Below the pieces are notes generated by a model. It worked only from the letters and a program-made list of their open reading frames with translations, was not told where the DNA came from and did no database searches. A stretch of 64,000 nucleotides of DNA from a bacterium (GTDB lineage Bacteria; SM23-81; DAOVCL01). The DNA lies in the NCBI GenBank assembly GCA_029932675.1, contig JAOZPP010000005.1, positions 1 through 64,000 of the forward strand, read 5' to 3'. Shown here piece after piece: positions 57,718 to 64,000 of this stretch (positions are counted from its first letter, which is position 1; each line of letters starts with the position of its first letter). The position numbers and the translations under genes are program-made.

Positions 57718-60018
57718 ATGAAGAAAGGCATGTTGTTTTTTAGTGTGGGAGTGGTGATTTTTATATTGGGTAATTACGTCTTTGCTGGAAATAACTTCCC
57801 GGGAAAGGGTGTGGCCCCTGTTCAGGGTTTACCATTCTTAGAAAAGCCAGGCCCCTTGGCTACAAAGCCCACTGTGTCATTATCCAAAGAGGGGGTGAAG
57901 AGCCTCTCCTTTGTGGATAGTCATGGACAGCAGCATTGTATGGTCTTTGATCCATCGGGTAAGAGGAAAAGTGTGATCGATACTTTGAAGTGGTATGTGG
58001 GGGAACCTTATGATTGTAACGACTATACAGGAGCCCTGGATACTAGTTTTATCTGGTTCTATCCAGCAGCTCGCTGTTCCCTTTTGGAAGTGTGGGGTAA
58101 CTTTCACGACCGGGCTGTAGAGGGTAGCCAGAAGATTTCCATCGCTGGCCTATGCTTTGAGGAACGGGGGGATGCTTGCACTGATACTTGTTGTCCCATG
58201 TGGATTCATGTATCCGAGGATGAGAGTGATACTTTTGCCATCTCCCTCACGGATAACCTATTACCGTGGGAGCTTCTCTGGTCTGTAAACGGTGGTGATA
58301 CTTGGTCCAAGAAGGACTTTACTGAATACCCTCCTGGGTTTGTTCTCGAATTGCCTCCAGATACTGCCTTCTTTGTGATATTGAGGGCCAGCTCTGGCGG
58401 TGGGCAACCTCACATCAATTGGGATGACTGTAATGGTTTCACCAGGCAGTGTGAGCCCCGATGTGCCCACTGGTATTTTACCTATCAGCACGCAACCCAT
58501 GGAAGTCGTTATTGTCCAGGGGTCTCTTGTCAATCCCACTACTATGTCTATTATGCAACTGAACCATGGAGTTATCCAGAGCTTCTGGTTAAGGCTGTAG
58601 TTAGCTACCAATCAGTTCCCCCTTTCATCGATTCCTTGACTCAGCTAATGGATAACTACTATCCGGAGGAGAGTTTTGAGGTTAAAGCGGGAATGAGGGA
58701 TTTGGATGGAGAGGTTACCGAAGCTATCCTTCACTTTACAGTGAGAAACTCTGGTGATACCACCAACTTGTCTATGGACATTGTGCCTGATCCTCACTGT
58801 CCCACTGGATTTATAGGCACTGCTGACATCAGCGGTTCCTTCTCATTTTTGGATACTGTTGATTATTGGGTCACTTGTAAGGATAACGATGAGAAGGCGG
58901 GGATATGGCGTGGCCAGGGTGACGGTGTTCAGTCCTTCGTCTTCCAAAAGCCAAACCTCAAAGCGGATATTTTCTTAGCCAATGATATGGGTGGGGACAG
59001 GGGTATCTATTATCGTGCACTTCTGGATAGCCTTGGTTATGAGTATGAATACTGGGATCTCACTAAGAGTCATGGGTTGGATGAAACTATATTAGGCTAT
59101 GGGAGATGGAATACGGTGATACTATTCGGTTGGGGTTGTAGCACATTGCCAGGAAAGGATCCCACCGGAAGTATGTGGGCCAATTTCTTGGACCAAGGTA
59201 CCCTAGACACCACAAGGAACATCCTCTATGTAGATCAGGACTACTTCTGTGTGCACGATGATAGTTTGGACTACCCTGATGGATGTGGCTTTGAGGGGAA
59301 TTTAAGCGCGGGTGAGTTCTTATACGACTATTTTGGGGTGGGTTGGGCCAAGAGCGATCCAGAGGAGCAGGACACCCTCTTTATTGGTTTAGATGCACAA
59401 TTAGTGGGGTCTTATGTGGGGGAGATTTTCGCGCTGAATACGGACCACGTAGGGATAACTCCTTGGCCAGATTACACCAGGGCCAATAGTCAAGCCACTG
59501 ATATCTTTCAAGCTGTTTATGGGGAAGAGCCATGTGGCACCAGATATAATGGTGGGAACTTCAAGACCGTTTTTCTTCCTTTCCCCTTTGAGGCCTTATG
59601 TGATTATGATACTCTAAACCAGGAACCTGTTCTTACCGATAAGGCCTTGACCGTGATGGATAGTATTCTGTCGTGGTTTGGGACTCGGGATTCAATCCCT
59701 GAAGGTATTCAGCAGCTCCCTGATGGGGGAGAGTTGCCGAGGGTCTTTACCCTCTCCCAGAACTACCCCAATCCATTCAACCCAGTGACCAGCATAGAGT
59801 ATACAGTTCCCAAATCTGCTGAGGTGAGCCTGAAGGTCTATAACGTTCTGGGCCAGGAGGTGAAGACCTTGGTGGACCTGCGGCAGAATGCAGGTAGGTA
59901 TCGGGCCACTTGGAATGGGGAGGATAGTCACGGCCAGAAGGTCTCCAGCGGTATCTACTTCTATCAGTTGAAGGCGGGAGACGTCTCGTTAGTGCGCAGG
60001 ATGATCCTCTTGAAGTAG
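57718..60018 (+). CDS. Exported Cys-rich protein with T9SS type A sorting domain
   Basis: 766 residues from the ATG at 57718, which follows AAGGAGGGTAAGGAA; an upstream ATG at 57694 overlaps that site. The signal peptide is MKKGMLFFSVGVVIFILGN. The first half contains many cysteines in pairs (GDACTDTCCPMW, NGFTRQCEPRCAHW), suggesting disulfide-bonded folds. The second half (about 420-670) has a Rossmann-like alternation (DIFLANDMGGDRGIYYRALLD, TVILFGWGCSTL) seen in exported peptidase-like or unknown domains. A T9SS type A sorting domain (NYPNPFNPVTSIEYTVP) starts near 680 and has no heptamer repeat. Function unknown. Confidence 0.72.
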   Translation: MKKGMLFFSVGVVIFILGNYVFAGNNFPGKGVAPVQGLPFLEKPGPLATKPTVSLSKEGVKSLSFVDSHGQQHCMVFDPSGKRKSVIDTLKWYVGEPYDCNDYTGALDTSFIWFYPAARCSLLEVWGNFHDRAVEGSQKISIAGLCFEERGDACTDTCCPMWIHVSEDESDTFAISLTDNLLPWELLWSVNGGDTWSKKDFTEYPPGFVLELPPDTAFFVILRASSGGGQPHINWDDCNGFTRQCEPRCAHWYFTYQHATHGSRYCPGVSCQSHYYVYYATEPWSYPELLVKAVVSYQSVPPFIDSLTQLMDNYYPEESFEVKAGMRDLDGEVTEAILHFTVRNSGDTTNLSMDIVPDPHCPTGFIGTADISGSFSFLDTVDYWVTCKDNDEKAGIWRGQGDGVQSFVFQKPNLKADIFLANDMGGDRGIYYRALLDSLGYEYEYWDLTKSHGLDETILGYGRWNTVILFGWGCSTLPGKDPTGSMWANFLDQGTLDTTRNILYVDQDYFCVHDDSLDYPDGCGFEGNLSAGEFLYDYFGVGWAKSDPEEQDTLFIGLDAQLVGSYVGEIFALNTDHVGITPWPDYTRANSQATDIFQAVYGEEPCGTRYNGGNFKTVFLPFPFEALCDYDTLNQEPVLTDKALTVMDSILSWFGTRDSIPEGIQQLPDGGELPRVFTLSQNYPNPFNPVTSIEYTVPKSAEVSLKVYNVLGQEVKTLVDLRQNAGRYRATWNGEDSHGQKVSSGIYFYQLKAGDVSLVRRMILLK

Positions 60019-60035
60019 GTCTTGTAATTTGGTAA

Positions 60036-60080
60036 TGGAAAAAAGGCTGTCTGGGCAGAATGCCCAGACAGCCTTTTATT
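60036..60080. terminator. Bidirectional intrinsic terminator
   Basis: AAAAGGCTGTCTGGGCA and TGCCCAGACAGCCTTTT form a 17-bp perfect stem with a 3-base loop, with A- and T-runs on both sides. It serves both the plus-strand gene ending at 60018 and the minus-strand gene ending at 60110. Confidence 0.93.
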
Positions 60081-60109
60081 TTAGGCTGATCCTATGGGAA
60101 CAAAATAGG

Positions 60110-61222
60110 CTAAACCTTAATCAATTCATATCCTCTCTTCCCCAATCCCAAGCCTTCCCCATAACTAAGCTGAATGGTGTAGTCGATCTCTGGATAGATA
60201 TCCTTGATCTTATCATCTCCGGGGTTGAAACTCCTCTGGAGGGCAGAGTTTTTTAGCCCCGGGCTTTGGTTGAGGAGGTCAACCGAGGCCTGGTCGATAG
60301 CTATGGGGTCTGGAGAGGCCAGGATACCGATATCGGGGACTAAAGGGGCGTCTGAACGGTCAAAGCAATCACAATCAGGGGTTATGTTCAAAAGAAAGTT
60401 GATATAGCCTACTCTCCCACCCTTTCCCCTGGTCACCGCCCAAAGGTATTCCACCATCCTCTCCTGGAGCTCCCTACTCGCTGCATCCCACTTCACCCTG
60501 ATCGCCCCTGTGGGGCAGCTTGGGATACACTCACCACACCCAGTACATTTCTCTCCCACAATGTAAGCCTTTCCCTCCCTGAGCTCTATGGCCTGGGGGA
60601 GGCAGTAGGGGCGACATCTTTCACAGCCCGTGCATCTCTCCTCCTTTATGAAAGGACGAAAGTTGGAGTGCTGAGCTAACTTACCAGCTATACTGGCACA
60701 GCCCATACCAATGTTTTTAATCGCCCCTCCAAATCCCGTCGCTAAGTGGAGCTTGAAGTGGGCAACCCCAATTAAGGAATCAGCATAAGCGATATCGGAG
60801 CCAATGTAGGCCTTTTTTATATGTTTCCCCTCTATCTCCACCTCTTGGAAGGATTGTCCCCGCAGCCCATCGCCGATAAGCAAAGGCGCCCCCGTGACTA
60901 CTTGATTAAATCCATGTTCTGCGGCCAGGAGGAGGTGGTCGTAGGAATTTGAGCGAGAGCCAGGATAGAGGGTGTTGGTGTCTACCAAGAACGGTTTCCC
61001 TCCCGCCTCCTTTACCTTCTCCACAATGGGCCTGAGGAAGATCGGCCGGATGAAACCTGAGCCTCCTCTCTCCCCGAAGTGGAGTTTCACCGCGGTCAGC
61101 CCATCTTTCTCCACTATCCTCCCTAAGCCCGCTCGATCGAAGAGACGGCTGAGCTTCTGGAATAGGTTTGTGCCTGACCTTGTCCGCAGGTCGGTAAAGT
61201 AGACCTTGCTCTTGGTTTCCAT
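60110..61222 (-). CDS. DUF362 protein with two [4Fe-4S] ferredoxin clusters
   Basis: 370 residues. The N-terminal 190 residues and the end form the DUF362 domain (KVYFTDLRTR, AVKLHFGERGGSGFIRP, FLVDTNTLYPGSRSN, AKNIG-like AIKNIGMGCAS). Two CxxCxxCxxxCP-type motifs (CTGCERCRPYCLP and CTGCGECIPSCP) at about 194-236 bind iron-sulfur clusters. Such proteins are cytoplasmic and widespread in anaerobes, with no agreed function. The gene has its own upstream region containing the dispersed hairpins and ends at the bidirectional terminator. Confidence 0.85.
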   Translation of the reverse strand: METKSKVYFTDLRTRSGTNLFQKLSRLFDRAGLGRIVEKDGLTAVKLHFGERGGSGFIRPIFLRPIVEKVKEAGGKPFLVDTNTLYPGSRSNSYDHLLLAAEHGFNQVVTGAPLLIGDGLRGQSFQEVEIEGKHIKKAYIGSDIAYADSLIGVAHFKLHLATGFGGAIKNIGMGCASIAGKLAQHSNFRPFIKEERCTGCERCRPYCLPQAIELREGKAYIVGEKCTGCGECIPSCPTGAIRVKWDAASRELQERMVEYLWAVTRGKGGRVGYINFLLNITPDCDCFDRSDAPLVPDIGILASPDPIAIDQASVDLLNQSPGLKNSALQRSFNPGDDKIKDIYPEIDYTIQLSYGEGLGLGKRGYELIKV

Positions 61223-61239
61223 TTATTTATAACCTGAGC

Positions 61240-61291
61240 CGTCAGATGCCCTCATCTGACGGGGGTAGTGGCAGAATCGGGGTTCTGCCAC
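61240..61291. repeat. Double hairpin repeat (dispersed repeat, copy 3)
   Basis: CGTCAGATG (61240-61248) and CATCTGACG (61253-61261) form a perfect 9-bp hairpin with loop CCCT. Directly after it GTGGCAGAA (61268-61276) and TTCTGCCAC (61283-61291) form the hairpin also present at 7622 and 20282. The pair looks like a REP-type element between two minus-strand genes. Confidence 0.7.
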
Positions 61292-61337
61292 CTCATCTTG
61301 GGTTTCCTTCATTCTTAATTTTACATTTGGTTTTTTG

Positions 61338-61988
61338 CTAAGAGAATATCCTGAACTTGGCCAATACCCGGGCCAGTGAACCCAATATCTGCGCCTCCTG
61401 ATCAGAACGTCCTTGCTGATCCGTAATCTGGCGAATTGCTGACCAGAGATAGACTACCATCGAGAGGGGGGTGAGGGTCCCTACGCCCCAGTATCCAATC
61501 CTGAGCACAGTTGGTGGAGAGGAGAAGAGGAACATAAAGAGGAGGATGAGTTGTGCCCAGGTGGTGGCCTTACCTAAGAGGTTTGGGGTAGTGAGGGTAT
61601 TCCTCATCCTCAAGAAGGAGGGGAGGGGTTCACCAGAAGCGCGCAGGGCGAAAAACCAGAGCCCCCCCAGGAGGATGAACCGCCCTAAGACCATCCCAGT
61701 TATCAACCAGGTGGGGCGGCCAAGGAGGAGGCTAAAACCTAAGTAGCCAATGCCAATACAGACCTTGTCGGCCAAGGGGTCCAGGAAACGGCCTAAGGGG
61801 TTCTCCTCCTTTGATGCTCTGGCCAGGCTTCCATCCAAGAGATCAGAAATAGCTACCCAGGAGATGATCAACTTAGCGGCGAGGGGAGCCCAATTCCATT
61901 TTCCCCAGTTGCCAAGACAGAGCAGAAAGGGGGGAATCATAAATAGGCGGCTTAAGGTTAACCAATTGGCGGTTTTTCTTAGATCCAT
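61338..61988 (-). CDS. CDP-alcohol phosphatidyltransferase (PgsA-like)
   Basis: 216 residues. Members transfer a phosphatidyl group from CDP-diacylglycerol to an alcohol, most often glycerol-3-phosphate. The complete signature D-G-x2-A-R-x8-G-x3-D-x3-D is present at Asp52-Asp74 (LDGSLARASKEENPLGRFLD). Several membrane helices follow (WLITGMVLGRFILLGGLWFFA, TWAQLILLFMFLFS). It shares a base with the recN stop, so the two are co-transcribed. Phosphatidylglycerophosphate synthase is the likeliest activity, but the alcohol cannot be read from sequence. Confidence 0.85.
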   Translation of the reverse strand: MDLRKTANWLTLSRLFMIPPFLLCLGNWGKWNWAPLAAKLIISWVAISDLLDGSLARASKEENPLGRFLDPLADKVCIGIGYLGFSLLLGRPTWLITGMVLGRFILLGGLWFFALRASGEPLPSFLRMRNTLTTPNLLGKATTWAQLILLFMFLFSSPPTVLRIGYWGVGTLTPLSMVVYLWSAIRQITDQQGRSDQEAQILGSLARVLAKFRIFS

Positions 61989-63691
61989 TATGCTTTTCCC
62001 CCTTCCTTGATAAGTTCCTCGGCCTGCTCCAAGGCGGTGAGGCTTATCCTCTTCCCCGCCAACATCCTTGCTATCTCCTTTACCCTCTCTCCCGGGGTGA
62101 GCTTACGGATCTTTGTCTGGGTCTTCCCCTGGTCAGTGGTCTTCTCCACCTTATAATGATGTTGCGCCAGAGAGGCGATCTGTTGGAGATGGGTGATACA
62201 GATTATCTGATGGGAATCAGCCAACTTCCTTAGCTTTTCCCCTACCTGATGGGCAACCTTTCCCCCTATCCCCACATCTATTTCATCGAAGATCAAAATC
62301 GGAATTTGATCTACCTTGGCCAAGATGGCCTTTAGGGCAAGCATTATCCGAGAGGCCTCCCCTAAGGAGGCTATTTTGGTCAGAGGTTTGACTTCCTCCC
62401 CGGGGTTGGGGGATATATAGAACTCCCCCTTCTCCATCCCCTTCTCCGTGGGTTCATACCTTTCTCCTGCAACTTCAATTAGGCCATCCGCTGTCTTTAA
62501 TGGGGTAAGTTTCACCTTAAACTTAGCCTTTCCCATACCTAAGGAGGAGAGCTCTTCCTGCACCCTTCCCTCCAATCTATCTGCTGCCTGGTTCCTCTTC
62601 TGGGAGAGGAGGTGGCAAAGGGAGGTGAGATCAGCCCGAAGTTGGATGATCCTTCCTTCAATTGTTGCTAAGGCTGAATCAAAATCCTCGATTGAAGCCA
62701 ATAACTCCTTGAGCTTTGCTTGGTGTTGGAGGACAGCCTCTATACTTCCCCCATACCGTTTCTTTAGTCCCCTAAGGGAGAGGAGCCTCTCGGTTACCGC
62801 CTCCAACCTGCGAGGATCGGATTCAATCCTCCCCAGATGGGAGGTGAGGAGGTGATAGATCTCTTCCACTCGCAGGGAAATCTCCCTCAGATCCTCAACT
62901 GGTTTTTCCAACCGGTGATCAATCTTAGCTGCCCTCTCCACCTCCGTTTCTGCCCGCTGGATATTTTCTAAGGCCGAACCGCTTGCTTGGTAGAGAAGGT
63001 CAACTGCTGTGGCCAGGCTCTGACTGAGGGTCTCCGTATTCTCTAAGACCTTCTTCTCCTCTTCTAATTTCTCCTCCTCCCCGGGTTGAGGGTCGATCCT
63101 CTCAATTTCCCTCAACTGGAAGGAGTAAAGCTCCCTCTTCTCCTCGGCCTTCTCCTTGGCCTTGATCAATTCCTCTCGCCGGTTTATCTCCTCTTTTAAA
63201 GCCTTATAGGCAGCTCCTACCTTCCTCCTTAAAGGCCAGAGGCCGCCGAAGCCATCTAAGAGGTCCAGATGGGAGCCCCGGTGCAGGAGGGATTGATGCT
63301 GATGGGGGCCATGGAGGTCTACCAGGAGGTCCCCTATCCCCCGCAGGGCAGCCAAGGTGATCAGCCTTCCGTTGGCATAACAATGTGATGGACCCTGAGG
63401 GAATATCTCCCTCTCCAGGATTAGTTCCCCCTCCTCGGCCTTAACTCCCCACTGGGAAAGCAACCTTTGGATAGTCTCATCCAGTGTAAAGAGACCCTCC
63501 ACCTTAGCTGATTCAGCTCCTGATCTGACCTGAGTCCTCTCCGCTCTCTCCCCTAAGAGGAGCCCTATCGCCCCGACTATTATGGATTTTCCTGCCCCGG
63601 TAGAGCCAGTGAGCACATTGAGCCCGGCACCAAACCTAATGGAGAGCTTATCGATGAGGGCGTAATCCTTAATTCGCAACTCCCTGAGCAT
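61988..63691 (-). CDS. recN: DNA repair protein RecN
   Basis: 567 residues, normal length. RecN is an SMC-like ATPase in double-strand-break repair. It begins MLRELRIKDYALIDKLSIRF with Walker A GSTGAGKS at 29-36. A long coiled coil lies between about 150 and 360. The ABC signature region (KIASLGEASRIMLALKAI) and Walker B (PILIFDEIDVGIGG) follow, then the D- and H-loop (HQIICITHLQQIASLAQHHY). It lies 2 bases from the nadK stop; nadK-recN is a common gene pair. Confidence 0.95.
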   Translation of the reverse strand: MLRELRIKDYALIDKLSIRFGAGLNVLTGSTGAGKSIIVGAIGLLLGERAERTQVRSGAESAKVEGLFTLDETIQRLLSQWGVKAEEGELILEREIFPQGPSHCYANGRLITLAALRGIGDLLVDLHGPHQHQSLLHRGSHLDLLDGFGGLWPLRRKVGAAYKALKEEINRREELIKAKEKAEEKRELYSFQLREIERIDPQPGEEEKLEEEKKVLENTETLSQSLATAVDLLYQASGSALENIQRAETEVERAAKIDHRLEKPVEDLREISLRVEEIYHLLTSHLGRIESDPRRLEAVTERLLSLRGLKKRYGGSIEAVLQHQAKLKELLASIEDFDSALATIEGRIIQLRADLTSLCHLLSQKRNQAADRLEGRVQEELSSLGMGKAKFKVKLTPLKTADGLIEVAGERYEPTEKGMEKGEFYISPNPGEEVKPLTKIASLGEASRIMLALKAILAKVDQIPILIFDEIDVGIGGKVAHQVGEKLRKLADSHQIICITHLQQIASLAQHHYKVEKTTDQGKTQTKIRKLTPGERVKEIARMLAGKRISLTALEQAEELIKEGGKA

Positions 63692-63693
63692 CT

Positions 63694-64000
63694 CTACCCC
63701 TCAGATCCCGGTTCCAACCCCCATTTGAGCTTTTCTCTGAGGACCTGGTAGAAAGACTGTGCGGTAGAGTGGACTAACGTTATCTTGTAATCCCCCTTGG
63801 TTATCCTTACCCTATCCCCGGAAGACAGTTCATATCCCACCTGACCGTCTATGGTGAGCATTGCTAAGTTGTGATCAGAATAGACCGCAACTTCAAAGAC
63901 CTCCTCTTGAGAGATGACCATGGGCCTTACTGAGAGGCTGTGCGGACAGATGGGGGTGATGATGATCGCCTCCATACGGGGGTTGATGATCGGCCCCCCG
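63694..64000 (-). CDS. nadK: NAD kinase, C-terminal part (cut by window edge)
   Basis: The last 100 or so residues of ATP-NAD kinase, which makes NADP from NAD. The frame is open to the window end and starts there with GGPIINPRMEAIIITPICPH, the conserved 'GGPivhP...iTPicPHsL' segment. The end (VRITKGDYKITLVHSTAQSFYQVLREKLKWG) is typical. The start codon lies outside the window. Confidence 0.9.
   Translation of the reverse strand, partial: GGPIINPRMEAIIITPICPHSLSVRPMVISQEEVFEVAVYSDHNLAMLTIDGQVGYELSSGDRVRITKGDYKITLVHSTAQSFYQVLREKLKWGLEPGSEG

Overview
The window looks like a chromosomal segment of an uncultivated, flagellated, didermic bacterium of the FCB superphylum or a neighbouring candidate phylum (KSB1-, Zixibacteria- or TA06-like); I cannot place it more precisely. 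Evidence: many exported proteins end in a type IX secretion (T9SS) type A sorting domain built on an NYPNPFN motif and a FlgD-like Ig fold; a PorV-family protein and TonB-dependent receptors are present; and a full flagellar export/motor cluster occurs beside them. Strong Shine-Dalgarno sites (AAGGAGG type) and canonical TTGACA/TATAAT-like promoters argue against Bacteroidota proper. No tRNA, rRNA or CRISPR array was seen.

Layout. (1) 1-757: a canonical promoter followed by structured leader RNA, one hairpin being a terminator and a second block a candidate riboswitch. (2) 758-10292, plus strand: four large exported proteins with T9SS sorting domains; two are close paralogues, one carries Asp-box repeats, one carries dockerin-like and cohesin-like modules. 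(3) 10380-13101, minus strand: an exported propeller-transglutaminase and a membrane bactofilin-like protein. (4) 13421-20743, minus strand: a cobalamin-riboswitch locus. A sigma70-type promoter, a B12 riboswitch and a terminator precede a T9SS-sorted surface protein, a YncE/BtuG-like beta-propeller, a BtuB-like TonB receptor and a second propeller. (5) 20987-49218, plus strand: flagellar cluster flgC-fliEFGHIJ-motE-fliK-flgD-(TIGR02530)-flgE-lipoprotein propeller-flbD-motAB-fliLMNOPQR-flhBAFG-small membrane protein-fliA-two hypotheticals-fapA, closed by a good intrinsic terminator at 49381. (6) 49513-49951: an internally deleted insertion sequence with 19-bp inverted ends and an 8-bp target duplication, just upstream of the next promoter. 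(7) 49973-60018: SusC/CirA-like TonB receptor, a large exported fibronectin-like protein, PorV-like protein and another T9SS cargo, closed by a bidirectional terminator. (8) 60110-64000, minus strand: DUF362/ferredoxin protein, CDP-alcohol phosphatidyltransferase, recN and the 3' part of nadK.

Two things unify the window. First, cobalamin capture appears to be delivered through T9SS: the riboswitch-controlled beta-propellers resemble BtuG in fold and neighbourhood but carry sorting domains instead of lipoprotein signals. Second, degenerate heptanucleotide tandem repeats occur between genes and also inside coding sequence, always at the same two positions of the T9SS sorting domain, where different heptamer families are read in frame.
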